DNA from: Litorimonas sp963972195
GTDB taxonomy: Bacteria; Pseudomonadota; Alphaproteobacteria; Caulobacterales; Maricaulaceae
Reading direction: 5' to 3'
NCBI GenBank assembly: GCA_963972195.1
Contig: CAXATH010000002.1
Location: forward strand, 186,001 to 250,000
Length of the DNA: 64,000 nt
The notes under the pieces were generated by a model. The model had not been told where the DNA came from and made no database searches. It saw only the letters and a program-made list of their open reading frames with translations. Position numbers and translations under genes: made by a program. This document shows, piece after piece, positions 54,680 through 63,550 of the stretch. Position 1 is the first letter of the stretch. Every line of letters starts with the position of its first letter.

Positions 54680-54782
54680 TAATGAATTTCATCGCGTCAG
54701 GAATTGGTGCGATGAGATAGGAAAACGTCAGGGTTTGATTTTGTGGCAATAGCTATGGAATAGAAGTGACGATTTCCGCGGA

Positions 54783-54995
54783 TTTTGAATGGAATTGCAG
54801 TTCCGTTCAAAATTTGTCCAAGGACAGCGGCAGAATTTGCCGAGAGACATGGATGCAAGTTGGACAACACATGCTGCGGTGGTATTTGCCACCCTTGGAA
54901 ACCGTCACCTGTGCGTACCACAGTGTGAACGCGGATTCCAGCCTGTTTACAGGCAAACGCCCTGCTGGGCGGCAGCAACCCCACGGGATGTGTTG
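54783..54995 (+). ncRNA. Candidate structured RNA between csgG and the first curlin gene
   Basis: Strong nested complementarity: hairpin TTTTGAATGGAA 54783/TTCCGTTCAAAA 54801 (12 bp, one G-U). Then a long-range stem CAACACAT 54865/ATGTGTTG 54988, extended by GCTGC 54873/GCAGC 54972, closes a multibranch containing GGTGG/CCACC (54878/54889), CTGTG/CACAG (54909/54919), GCCTG/CAGGC with a TTTA loop (54941) and CGCCC/GGGCG with a TGCT tetraloop (54958). No convincing protein is encoded. It ends about 118 bp before the curlin ATG, so it is either a separate small RNA or a leader of curlin mRNA. Family not identified. Confidence 0.5.
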
Positions 54996-55113
54996 AACCG
55001 GTTTTCATTGTCTCCTCGAAAATTCCCGTCTCCCTTGCGACAAAAATCTAACTGAACGCGTCATTTCGGCGCAAAAACCGCTCTTAATGTGGGGCAAACT
55101 GGAGACTAAAACG

Positions 55114-56328
55114 ATGAAAAAACTACTTATTCTAACGGCGTCCATGCTGGCGCTTTCTACCGGCGGTGCATACGCCCAAGTTCAAACTTCAGACATTCTA
55201 CAAAATGGAATGAACAATGAAGCAACTGTTAATCAAACGGGCGGTGAAGAAGGGCTTTCGGATATTGACCAAAATGGCGATGATAACTTGGCAGAAGTAA
55301 CCCAAACTGAAAACCCGAACGTAGGGTCCAACAGCTTTGGAACGGCGGCTAACTCTGCCACAATCAACCAAGTCGGCGATATGAGCCGTGCTCGTATTAC
55401 GCAAAACAGCACAAATCCGGGCGGCGACACCAATGTCGCATCGATTGAACAAGTTTCAAGCTTTGATGCGAGTGACAGTGACACGGACAGCACAGTGCCT
55501 TCGGGCTTCGCTAATAATGGCCGTATTATTCAAAACGGTGAAGATAACCAGTCAAGCATTTCGCAGACAGACAATAGCCTGAATGGCCTGGGCCTAACTG
55601 GGGCAGCGGCTTATAACTCTCAAGACGGAAGTGGTCACCGCTCTACGATTACACAGTATGAGGTTTCTGGTGACACTGAGTTCGATCCTGCATCACGCGT
55701 GGATGTTTTCCAATCCGGTATGGACAATGAGTCTGAGGTTTTACAAACACGTCAAGCCAACAGCACAATAGTCGATCAATCCGGTGCGGCAAACTACTCC
55801 TATGTGAGTCAGCACCGCAGCAACAACCTGGCTCTGGTCACTCAAACGGGTCAGGACGGATTTAGCAGCCTCAAGCAATCGCAATATGACGAAGCGACCG
55901 TTAACCAAGGCGGTTCTAACAATATCAGCAATGCGGATCAGGGCGGAAGCCGTCTCATCGCTTTTGTAGACCAAATCGGGTCCGATAACGACTCAGGCAT
56001 TATCCAACGCGGGTCTGACAATGAAGCCAATGTTGACCAATCTGGATCAGACAATACCAGCCGCATAGATCAGCGTGTAGGATCATTTAACATGGCTGAA
56101 GTGCTGCAAAGTGGTGTCGGAAACAGCAGTAAAATTCGTCAGGGCAACAACCCAATGCCTGCTTTCGATAACCTCGCCACCGTCTTGCAAACAACTGACA
56201 ACAACGTTGCCGATATTATGCAGGAAGGAAGCGATAACACCGCGACCGTCAATCAGACTGTAACAAGCGGAAATGTTTCTAACATTTCTCAGAGCGGTTC
56301 TGGCAACACAGCCACAACCAATCAGTAA
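55114..56328 (+). CDS. Large curlin-repeat protein 1
   Basis: 404 residues; a signal peptide (21 aa, ending GAYA) then many CsgA/CsgB-type repeats of the form Q-x-G-x-x-N-x-A-x-V-x-Q (e.g. SDIDQNGDDNLAEVTQ, STIVDQSGAANYSYVSQ, EANVDQSGSDNTSRIDQ). These are predicted to stack as an amyloid beta-solenoid exported by CsgG. It is about 2.7 times longer than E. coli CsgA (151 aa). The ATG at 55114 has GGAG upstream. It shares its first ~80 residues closely with the next gene, so the two are tandem paralogues; a strong hairpin separates them. Confidence 0.9.
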   Translation: MKKLLILTASMLALSTGGAYAQVQTSDILQNGMNNEATVNQTGGEEGLSDIDQNGDDNLAEVTQTENPNVGSNSFGTAANSATINQVGDMSRARITQNSTNPGGDTNVASIEQVSSFDASDSDTDSTVPSGFANNGRIIQNGEDNQSSISQTDNSLNGLGLTGAAAYNSQDGSGHRSTITQYEVSGDTEFDPASRVDVFQSGMDNESEVLQTRQANSTIVDQSGAANYSYVSQHRSNNLALVTQTGQDGFSSLKQSQYDEATVNQGGSNNISNADQGGSRLIAFVDQIGSDNDSGIIQRGSDNEANVDQSGSDNTSRIDQRVGSFNMAEVLQSGVGNSSKIRQGNNPMPAFDNLATVLQTTDNNVADIMQEGSDNTATVNQTVTSGNVSNISQSGSGNTATTNQ

Positions 56329-56336
56329 GATAAAAC

Positions 56337-56364
56337 TTTGGCGGGCCAGTTCAGGCCCGCCAAA
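56337..56364 (+). terminator. Intercistronic hairpin between curlin genes 1 and 2
   Basis: TTTGGCGGGCC pairs with GGCCCGCCAAA (11 bp, 6-nt loop), 9 bp after the first curlin stop. There is no T-run, so it may tune rather than end transcription, or protect the upstream mRNA. Confidence 0.6.
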
Positions 56365-56430
56365 TACCAAGCGCGTTGGCGCATTCATTAAATGCAACAA
56401 CCTTTCGGGGTGCAAAAGGAAATTAAGACA

Positions 56431-58212
56431 ATGAAAAAACTATTTATAACAACAGCCTCTATCTTGGCGCTTTCAACCAGTGGCGCTTATGCGCAGATGG
56501 TTCAAACCTCTGATATTGACCAAGACGGTGCAGGAAATATTGCTGCTGTTGATCAGACCAGCGGCCAAGAGGGCCTGTCAGTCATCGATCAAGACGGTGA
56601 TGATAACCTCGCCAATGTAACTCAGTCTGAAGACCCAGTAGGATCTAACAGCTTCAACACAGCAGCGAACTCTTCAAGTATTACCCAAGAAGGTAATAAT
56701 GGTGAAGTCTTCGTCGTTCAGGAAAACTCCGATGCGGGTGCTAGCACGAATACAGCGACAGTGGAGCAAAACAGCGACAATGCAAATGTAACGGGCAATG
56801 ATGGCAATGCAGACGGAAATTTCGCGTCTAACTATGCGTCCATCGCGCAGGGGAATGCCGGTGCAGCTCCGGCGACTGGAGTAGGCAACACAGCTTCCAT
56901 CTCCCAAGGTACACTCGGCGGAGCGGCCGTGAGCGGAAACGAAGCGTTTGTTACTCAGGACGGAAACGGAAACAGCTCTGCTAACTTCCAAACCGGAAAC
57001 AACGACTTTCTAAGTGTTGTGACAACTGGCGATGGAAATACTGCCGATAATTCTCAAGCAGATGGCGAGAACAATTATGTGGCAGTCGTCCAGAATGGCT
57101 CCGATAACACGTCCATGACTGACCAAACTGGCGATTTAAACATCGCAAATGTTGCTCAGGACGGCTCCGAGCATCTTTCTGATGTTCTCCAGAACGGTTT
57201 GTTGAACGTTGCAAATGTTAATCAAGACGGTGTAAACAACGACTCTGATATCGATCAAGAAACAGGTTCGTTTGCCGCAGGCACTTTGGCGAATGTTACC
57301 CAGTCAGGCTCGGACAACGAGTCAGACGTAACACAACTTGCAACTGGCAATCCATCTGGCCTAGTTGGCGCAGATGTGGTTCAGAGCGGAACGGATGAAA
57401 CATCAACCGTAAACCAATCTGCTACTGGCGATGTATCAGGTATTTTGGGTGCCAGTGTTAACCAATCAGGCGCGGATAACACATCTTTAGTTACCCAAAA
57501 TGCAAGCAACGCTCTGAGCGGTGTATTCGAAGCTGATGTGACTCAAGCAGGTACGTCTGGGTCTGCCACAATCGATCAGTCATCTGACACCGCCGTAGAC
57601 TTCACCTTGTCCGCAACGATTAATCAGATTTCTGGTGATCAGAACACTGCGTCTATCGTACAAAGTGATGACGATAACACCGCCACAACTACCCAAATAG
57701 GAAATGGCAACACGTCTTCCACGACACAAGATAGCGGGCTGCTAGTTCCTACGTTCCTGGGCACACTCGAATTTGGAGAATCAGGCGGCAACACAGCGAC
57801 TGTTAACCAAGATGGAGATGATAACGAATCTACTGTTAATCAGGGTCTTACTGGCAACGTTGCATTTGTTGATCAAATCGGAGTTGATAATTACAGCCTC
57901 GTTAATCAGCTAAGCAATGACAGCACAGCCGACGTCAATCAAAATGGTACCGATGGAAGCTCAACTGTCACACAAAATGGCGACAACCAATTTGCAATGT
58001 TGACACAGGGCGGCTTCGACAATTTGAGCGAGATTACTCAAGATGGCGACGGAAATGACGCTTGGGTCACGCAAACTCAAAGCGATAACGAGAGCTACAT
58101 CACCCAAGATGGCGACGGAAACGATGCCATACACGACCAAACGGTGACGAGCGGAAACATTGCCACAACCATGCAGATGGGTTCAGGCAATATGGCCACT
58201 GTAAATCAGTAG
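56431..58212 (+). CDS. Large curlin-repeat protein 2
   Basis: 593 residues with a 21-aa signal peptide (MKKLFITTASILALSTSG...). The body is an unbroken series of curlin repeats (e.g. SVIDQDGDDNLANVTQ, VVQNGSDNTSMTDQTG, TVNQDGDDNESTVNQ), rich in Asn, Gln, Asp, Gly, Ser and Thr and nearly free of Lys and Arg. It is about four times the length of E. coli CsgA. The ATG at 56431 has AAAGGAAA upstream. Its N-terminal ~80 residues align closely with curlin 1, and both end in a VTSGN...GSGN..T.NQ tail. Confidence 0.9.
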   Translation: MKKLFITTASILALSTSGAYAQMVQTSDIDQDGAGNIAAVDQTSGQEGLSVIDQDGDDNLANVTQSEDPVGSNSFNTAANSSSITQEGNNGEVFVVQENSDAGASTNTATVEQNSDNANVTGNDGNADGNFASNYASIAQGNAGAAPATGVGNTASISQGTLGGAAVSGNEAFVTQDGNGNSSANFQTGNNDFLSVVTTGDGNTADNSQADGENNYVAVVQNGSDNTSMTDQTGDLNIANVAQDGSEHLSDVLQNGLLNVANVNQDGVNNDSDIDQETGSFAAGTLANVTQSGSDNESDVTQLATGNPSGLVGADVVQSGTDETSTVNQSATGDVSGILGASVNQSGADNTSLVTQNASNALSGVFEADVTQAGTSGSATIDQSSDTAVDFTLSATINQISGDQNTASIVQSDDDNTATTTQIGNGNTSSTTQDSGLLVPTFLGTLEFGESGGNTATVNQDGDDNESTVNQGLTGNVAFVDQIGVDNYSLVNQLSNDSTADVNQNGTDGSSTVTQNGDNQFAMLTQGGFDNLSEITQDGDGNDAWVTQTQSDNESYITQDGDGNDAIHDQTVTSGNIATTMQMGSGNMATVNQ

Positions 58213-58281
58213 TCAGCCGATTTTAAATATCAGATCGCCCCTTTGGGGGCGGTCCCCTTACATCAACTTTCGGAGAGACTC

Positions 58282-59094
58282 ATGGCACGGAAAAATTTAC
58301 GGATTACTGCCTTCAAGGCATTGAAGTTTATTCTTTGCGGCGGGGTCATGGCGGGAAGCGCACAAATTGCAAGCGCGCAAAATAACACTTTGGACAACGG
58401 CGGCACTGTCAACATAGAACAAGTTGGCCCCGAGAATTTGGCAATTGTGTCAAGCAATGGTCGCAATACGGCGAGCATCACTCAAACCGGAAGCGGTAAC
58501 ACAGCGACTATTATATCGGACGGCCGCGGCAACGGCGAACTGTCCGGCGAGATCGATCAAGACGGCGATAACAATACAACAATGGGCACAATCGAAGGAG
58601 ATGATAATCAATATATCGTGGAGCAAAGAAGCTCCGGAGCGTCCAATAAAACAAATTTTTCCCAGTTGGGCAGCCAGAACGAAATAGATATTATCCAGAA
58701 TGCGGCAGGCTTAACAGACGGCCTCGCCAATTCAGCTGAAGTCTTGCAGACTGGCATAGGTAATTATGCAGCTTTAAACCAGACTGCATTGATTGGGGGT
58801 GTAGGGTTTTATTCTAACATAGCCACAGTGACCCAAGACGGGGATGATAATCTTGCCACCTCAACACAAAGTGGAGATAATAACCGTTCAGAACAGGTAC
58901 AAGTCGGCGATAAGAATGTATCCAACATTCTACAGACGGGGGATGACAATACGGCGATACACCGTCAGTTTGGAGATAGTCTTACCCTTCCTGATTATCT
59001 TGAAGGTACCCAGATCGAACAGAATGGCGGCGCAACTATCACAGTAGAGCAGTATGATGCCTACAATATGCCTTTCGGACCGCCCGGAAGATAA
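58282..59094 (+). CDS. Curlin-repeat protein 3 (possible CsgB-like nucleator)
   Basis: 270 residues. Signal peptide of about 35 residues (MARKNLRITAFKALKF ... IASAQ) then shorter, less regular curlin repeats (VNIEQVGPENLAIV, ASITQTGSGNTATI, ATVTQDGDDNLATSTQ, NILQTGDDNTAI) and a distinct C-terminal tail (QYDAYNMPFGPPGR). Its divergence from the two long paralogues and its single copy make it a candidate minor/nucleator subunit, by analogy with CsgB; this is inference. The ATG at 58282 follows GGAGAGACTC. Confidence 0.85.
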   Translation: MARKNLRITAFKALKFILCGGVMAGSAQIASAQNNTLDNGGTVNIEQVGPENLAIVSSNGRNTASITQTGSGNTATIISDGRGNGELSGEIDQDGDNNTTMGTIEGDDNQYIVEQRSSGASNKTNFSQLGSQNEIDIIQNAAGLTDGLANSAEVLQTGIGNYAALNQTALIGGVGFYSNIATVTQDGDDNLATSTQSGDNNRSEQVQVGDKNVSNILQTGDDNTAIHRQFGDSLTLPDYLEGTQIEQNGGATITVEQYDAYNMPFGPPGR

Positions 59095-59157
59095 ATAAAA
59101 ACTAGGCTATGAGGAGTTTTGGTTAGCTTTTCTCCGAAGAAAATTTATGGATATCCT

Positions 59158-59757
59158 ATGAACATATCATTATCCGTTAGTTCCACCGCTCTACTAATAG
59201 CGGTCTTCTTGAGTCTTCCCAGTTGTGCAAGCCAAGGTTCCGCCGCTGTGACGAATAGCGTTCTTCCTAAATCAGAGCTTCCGGCTACGTCGCAACTTGA
59301 TAAAGATTCAACGTCCTCAATTGCGCAGATAACAAGCCAGGATCAGACAGACGCCGCCTATCAGATAGCAGACCAAGAAACGCAGGAATCTTTGACCGTA
59401 GATCAATTACGTAATTACGCTGATAGATGCGGGCCGGAAGCTATCGAAAAAGCTCCTCCTGAAATCGATTGCTCCGAGCTTGGATTGCGAATCCAGCGAG
59501 TTTACAAAACAGAAGACCAGGTCGTGGATGCGTTAATTACATTAGATCGACTCGGGCGGAATGCTTCGGCGGAAAATGTAAGCGATGATCTAAGAGATGG
59601 CAGGCCCGACAACTCTTTAAACGCTCAAGCTATTGCAAGCGGTATTTTCGAACCCGCCCCGCCGGCACCTGAAGCGCCGCCGCCGCCCGAAGAAATCGAA
59701 AATTCGTTAGCAAATGGATTGATTGACGCGATAATAGCCAATACTCAAAGCCGCTAG
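59158..59757 (+). CDS. Putative curli-locus accessory lipoprotein
   Basis: Not assigned to a named family. From the ATG at 59158 the protein has 199 residues with a lipoprotein signal (lipobox LPSC). A Ser/Thr/Gln-rich linker precedes a compact domain (about 75-130) with two cysteines: VDQLRNYADRCGPEAIEKAPPEIDCSELGLRIQRVYKTEDQ, written here in two parts of one helix-rich segment. A Pro/Glu-rich tail (PAPPAPEAPPPPEEIE) follows. It lies 63 bp after curlin 3 on the same strand, so it probably belongs to the curli operon; CsgE and CsgC are not seen and it does not resemble either. Confidence 0.65.
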   Translation: MNISLSVSSTALLIAVFLSLPSCASQGSAAVTNSVLPKSELPATSQLDKDSTSSIAQITSQDQTDAAYQIADQETQESLTVDQLRNYADRCGPEAIEKAPPEIDCSELGLRIQRVYKTEDQVVDALITLDRLGRNASAENVSDDLRDGRPDNSLNAQAIASGIFEPAPPAPEAPPPPEEIENSLANGLIDAIIANTQSR

Positions 59758-59867
59758 GCTTTAAAATGATTGGCTGATCCGCTTCAGTCAAAAGGTTGTA
59801 ACTAAATCGCCTATAATTAGATGGTGATTTCATTCGCTAGGTGAAAACGCTCATGCGCGACCCGGCC

Positions 59868-61328
59868 CTAGGTGCTATTTGAAAACTTTATAGCCTCGTC
59901 GTTAATTGGGTGTTCAAGCATGAGTTTGATGTCTGTCTTATAGTCTTGAAGATTTAGCCAAGGGTGTCTGTCGCCCTGGCTCGGAAGTTTATCCATCACT
60001 CGTTGCAAATATCCGGCTTGGAATTCAATCCAAGGCTTTCGGGCCATGTTCTCGGGCGCGGTAGGGACGGCCCGCGTATATCCGTTTTCTTTCATGTGGG
60101 AAATAAGCCGTACGGCATATTGGGAAATGAGGTCGGCGCGTAAGGTCCAGGACGCATTGGTATAGCCAAAGACCGAGATCATATTGGGCACGCCCGAATA
60201 CATCATTCCTTTATACCCAAATTTTTCTGAAATAGAGATAGCTCTATTATCGATCTTAAAATCAGCGCCGCCGTTAAAAATGACGTCTAAGCCTGTGGCC
60301 GTGACAATGACATCGGCTGCTAATTCTTTGCCCGATTTTAATTTTATCCCGCCTGGCGTAAAGTGGTCGATATGGTCTGTGATGACACTGGCCTTACCGT
60401 CCCGGATGACGTTAAATAAGTCCCCGTCAGGAATTATGCAGACGCGTTGATCCCAAGGGTCGTAATCAGGATTGAAATGTGTGTCGACGGGGTAGTCAGG
60501 CCCCAAGGCGGCGATGGTTTTCTTGCGAAACCATTCCCTGGCTTTCTTCGGGTTTTTTCGGGCCCTGCTATACATTTTACGGGCTATCCAGATATTCTTA
60601 GCGCGGTTGATTTTGTAAGCGGTTTTTTCGGGCAGCAGCGCTCGAAAAAAGTTTCCTATTTTATCTCTGGCAGGAATAGACGCAATGTAAGTAGGCGAGC
60701 GTTGCAACATGGTGACATGATCGGCAATTTTTGCCATTTCAGGAATGAGTGTGACGGCTGTTGCGCCCGACCCAATCACCACAACTTTTTTTCGTGCATA
60801 TTCAAATTTTTCTGGCCAGTGCTGGGGATGGACGATCTCGCCCTCGAAATTTTCCCGCCCGTCAAAATGGGGCGTATAGCCTTTTTCATATTTGTAGTAA
60901 CCGGCGGCAGAGAGAACGACGCGTGCGCGCAATTTACGAGGCTTGTTGGTCTTCGCGTCGATTACGGTCAGGGTCCAAAAGTCTGTATCACATGAAAAAT
61001 TCATTTCGGTGACTTTAGAATTGAACTGAATGTATTTCGTGATGTCATATTCATTTGCGACAGTTTCAATATATTCGCGAATGCTTGTTCCGTCCGCCAG
61101 GGTTTTGTCACCGACCCAAGGCCGGAAGTCATAGCCGAGCGTGAGCATATCAGAATCTGAACGAATGCCGGGATATCGAAATAAATCCCAAGTCCCGCCT
61201 ATTGCCTCGCGAGATTCGATGATGGCGATTTTATCATCAGGGAATTCTGTGCGATAACGACAGGCCGCGCCAACGCCGGAAAGCCCGGCGCCAATAATGA
61301 TGATGTCGAAAGAATTTCCCTCACTCAT
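59868..61328 (-). CDS. FAD-dependent monooxygenase (flavin/Baeyer-Villiger type)
   Basis: 486 residues. FAD-binding GAGLSGVGAA (about 13-22) and IGGTWDLFRYPGIRSDSDM are typical of Baeyer-Villiger/flavin-containing monooxygenases. The NADPH Rossmann motif VIGSGATAVTLIPEMAK lies near 187. The linker between them carries the family's F-x-G-x-x-x-H-x-x-x-W pattern in FEGEIVHPQHWP. The substrate is probably a ketone or aliphatic compound. Convergent with the curli lipoprotein gene; the 2-oxoglutarate dioxygenase-like gene lies 36 bp upstream on the same strand, possibly cotranscribed. Confidence 0.9.
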   Translation of the reverse strand: MSEGNSFDIIIIGAGLSGVGAACRYRTEFPDDKIAIIESREAIGGTWDLFRYPGIRSDSDMLTLGYDFRPWVGDKTLADGTSIREYIETVANEYDITKYIQFNSKVTEMNFSCDTDFWTLTVIDAKTNKPRKLRARVVLSAAGYYKYEKGYTPHFDGRENFEGEIVHPQHWPEKFEYARKKVVVIGSGATAVTLIPEMAKIADHVTMLQRSPTYIASIPARDKIGNFFRALLPEKTAYKINRAKNIWIARKMYSRARKNPKKAREWFRKKTIAALGPDYPVDTHFNPDYDPWDQRVCIIPDGDLFNVIRDGKASVITDHIDHFTPGGIKLKSGKELAADVIVTATGLDVIFNGGADFKIDNRAISISEKFGYKGMMYSGVPNMISVFGYTNASWTLRADLISQYAVRLISHMKENGYTRAVPTAPENMARKPWIEFQAGYLQRVMDKLPSQGDRHPWLNLQDYKTDIKLMLEHPINDEAIKFSNST

Positions 61329-61364
61329 TTGAATTTCCCGGGGTAAGGCATTTGTTTCTCACGG

Positions 61365-62366
61365 CTATTGAGGGAGCGGACCGCTGCGGATCCATTGAGA
61401 GAAGAGCCATTTTTCCCCACGGGTTGGCGGCAGGCCCGCATGCAGCGTATGTGGATCAGGTTGGCCATTCAGATCGACATTGGCAAATAAAAGAGCGCCG
61501 CCCTTATCACATCGGAATTTTTGACCAATCTTGGGAAAGGACGTCTCGGCTCCCTCGAAGTCCTGGTTCAGATAGATCAAACATGTTGCAAGGCGCTGGC
61601 CAAATTTTCTCATATCAGCCGCGTGAGCCTCTTTGGTTGGGTCAAGGTAATCGTGATGCGGGTGAAACTGCTCGCCAATATTGTAATGCATCACCATAGA
61701 GTTTTCCATCGTGTACATTGGTACAAAGGCGATCTTTGAAATACGCGTTTGAATTAAAAGTAGAACAAGGTCCAGATCTAGAAGGTTAAAGCTCACAGAC
61801 GAATTGGTTCTTGCGTCGCTTTCCTTCCCTTCGACAGCCGTGTCGTCATATGTGCGAGCGCGGGCGAGCTTCGGGCGAGCTTCGTCAATCATCCAGTCGC
61901 AAAAGCGATCGGGCAAAAAATTATCAAATTTACGAATTCGGGGCGCTTCGCAGAGACTTTGTTTGTCAGGAATTTGCAACAAGGAATCAACATCAATTCG
62001 CGCCCGCAATTCGGATACATCGGCTTTACTCGCTTCCCACAAACCTTCACTATTAGGAGAGTCTGCGAGAATTGAAAGCTGCCGGGAAGCTGGTTGCCAT
62101 CCGAGCGAGGCTGCCAAAGCCAGATAATCAAGTGCCTGTTTCCAGTTCTGTTCGCCCACCATACCAGAGGCGAACATCACGGCGACGAATTCGGCTGCCT
62201 CGCCGTTTCCCGCTTCCATCGCTTGTTTCAAAAATAGCTGGCCGTCCTCAACGCATTTGGAGGACCTTGGCTCTGCGATGAGACGTTTGCCAATTGTAGT
62301 CATTGCCTGAACGTCACCGTTCGAAGCGGTTTTTCTCAAAGCCTCTAATTCCTCAATTGTCGTCAA
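61365..62366 (-). CDS. Sel1-repeat / prolyl-4-hydroxylase-like 2-oxoglutarate-Fe(II) dioxygenase
   Basis: 333 residues from a TTG at 62366, chosen for its AAGGA ribosome-binding site and because it precedes the first conserved helix; a more distant ATG at 62456 would add 30 residues with no domain. The N-terminal part (about 1-100) holds Sel1-like repeats (GDVQAMTTIGKRL, GNGEAAEFVAVMFASG). The C-terminal ~190 residues form a P4Hc dioxygenase domain: the iron ligands HHD in FHPHHDYLD and the later His in TLHAGLPPTRGEKW, with the 2-oxoglutarate-binding Lys/Arg nearby. It probably hydroxylates a protein or peptide. Confidence 0.85.
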   Translation of the reverse strand: MTTIEELEALRKTASNGDVQAMTTIGKRLIAEPRSSKCVEDGQLFLKQAMEAGNGEAAEFVAVMFASGMVGEQNWKQALDYLALAASLGWQPASRQLSILADSPNSEGLWEASKADVSELRARIDVDSLLQIPDKQSLCEAPRIRKFDNFLPDRFCDWMIDEARPKLARARTYDDTAVEGKESDARTNSSVSFNLLDLDLVLLLIQTRISKIAFVPMYTMENSMVMHYNIGEQFHPHHDYLDPTKEAHAADMRKFGQRLATCLIYLNQDFEGAETSFPKIGQKFRCDKGGALLFANVDLNGQPDPHTLHAGLPPTRGEKWLFSQWIRSGPLPQ

Positions 62367-62634
62367 GCTTTTTTCCTTAATGCGCGTAGATCGCGCTACG
62401 GTAAGTGGGTTTGTGGCGATATTCGGCCAGAGGAACTTTATAGGCAAGGACTCCAATCTATCAACGGATATCTGGTTGTTCTTTTCTGAGCTTGAATTCC
62501 GAGTGATTCACATGGGTTATTTGGCTATTCCGATAATTTTGCGGGTCCATATAATCTCAAATTTAGCATATTTCAAAGAAAACAGCTTTTAATTCAACAG
62601 GCTAGGGTAGATGCCGAGTAACTAAAACAGTTTC

Positions 62635-62662
62635 TTGACAGTAATGTAACAAGTATTGTAAT
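62635..62662 (+). promoter_or_regulatory. Sigma-70-type promoter of the TPR gene
   Basis: TTGACA (62635-62640), a 16-bp spacer and TGTAAT (62657-62662; one mismatch to TATAAT) lie 95 bp upstream of the TPR gene start. The rest of the 390-bp gap is AT-rich and holds no other gene. Confidence 0.6.
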
Positions 62663-62756
62663 AAAAGTGTCATAGAGGTTAGGCTAACGATGTGTAGGCC
62701 AACGGCGCATGTTTGCAGTCTAAAATACGTTGGTGATGTTCAAAAAGGAGATCACC

Positions 62757-63314
62757 ATGAAAAACATCCTAATTTCCACAGTCTTTGTGGCATCAATCAG
62801 CGCTGCCCCGGCATTTGCTAGTGATTTTGAATCTAGTCACGTCGTCGTTTCCAACGCGGATCAGAATATTCAACTCTGCATGGGGTCGGATGTAGATGCG
62901 GCGCCGAATAAGGCTATTCGCGCTTGCACGAAGGCATATAGAGCTTCAATTCCGAATTATGACATAAAATCAGATATTCTGACCCGCCGCGGCTGGTTAC
63001 AACTTTCCAATGGGGAGTATGACAGGGCGTCCCGGGATTTCAAATCCGCTGCGAAACTCAACAATGTTAACGAAATAGCGTTTCTTGGCGAGGGATTCAC
63101 GGCAATGATGCGAAAAGATTATGCGACCGCAATTGATTATTTCAATGATTGTATGACTCACAATGACGCCGCTCCGCTTGCCTATTATGGTTTAGGTATG
63201 ACCAAGGAGTTGACTGGCGACACATCTGGCGCGCTCGAAGCTTATAAGCAGGCTGCGGAGTTACGCCCTGATTGGCGAGCGCCGCGTGAAGAATTGTCGC
63301 GTATTAAAGCCTAA
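62757..63314 (+). CDS. Periplasmic TPR-repeat protein
   Basis: 185 residues from the ATG at 62757 with an AAGGAG ribosome-binding site; signal peptide (about 1-21, ending AFAS). Cysteines at about 41 and 57 may be bonded. Three or four TPR motifs follow (NGEYDRASRDFKSAAKLNN, RKDYATAIDYFNDCM, TGDTSGALEAYKQAAELRPD), which is a protein-interaction scaffold. The partner is unknown. The gene stands alone and ends at a strong terminator. Confidence 0.8.
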   Translation: MKNILISTVFVASISAAPAFASDFESSHVVVSNADQNIQLCMGSDVDAAPNKAIRACTKAYRASIPNYDIKSDILTRRGWLQLSNGEYDRASRDFKSAAKLNNVNEIAFLGEGFTAMMRKDYATAIDYFNDCMTHNDAAPLAYYGLGMTKELTGDTSGALEAYKQAAELRPDWRAPREELSRIKA

Positions 63315-63344
63315 CTCAAATCTAAATCAGTTCTAACTTGTTTT

Positions 63345-63373
63345 AGCCAGTCGGACCTCCGGCTGGCTTTTTT
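63345..63373 (+). terminator. Rho-independent terminator
   Basis: AGCCAGTCGG pairs with CCGGCTGGCT (10 bp, one G-T) around ACCT and is followed by six or more T residues, 30 bp after the TPR gene. Confidence 0.9.
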
Positions 63374-63550
63374 ATGACGGTTTCGTCAAAAAACCATAAC
63401 CATATCGTCACGTAAGTTTTACGAAATTGGCACAATAGCATTACTTGCCTGTCATATTACGCTGTCAAATCCCCATCCAAATGCGGACGAGCAGAGTCTT
63501 AGATGTGAGCTATCCGCACCCAAAGATTTTTAATGGTGAAGGATATCTCA

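Noticed and set aside
54697..55008. Minus-strand 103-aa and plus-strand 88-aa open frames between csgG and curlin 1.
   Set aside because: Both overlap strong RNA stems on each strand, with no signal, domain or ribosome-binding site.
55114..59094. Repetitive Asn/Gln-rich DNA that might be read as a CRISPR array or tandem-repeat element.
   Set aside because: The repeats are degenerate at the DNA level, in frame and clearly encode curlin motifs; there are no identical repeats with regular spacers.
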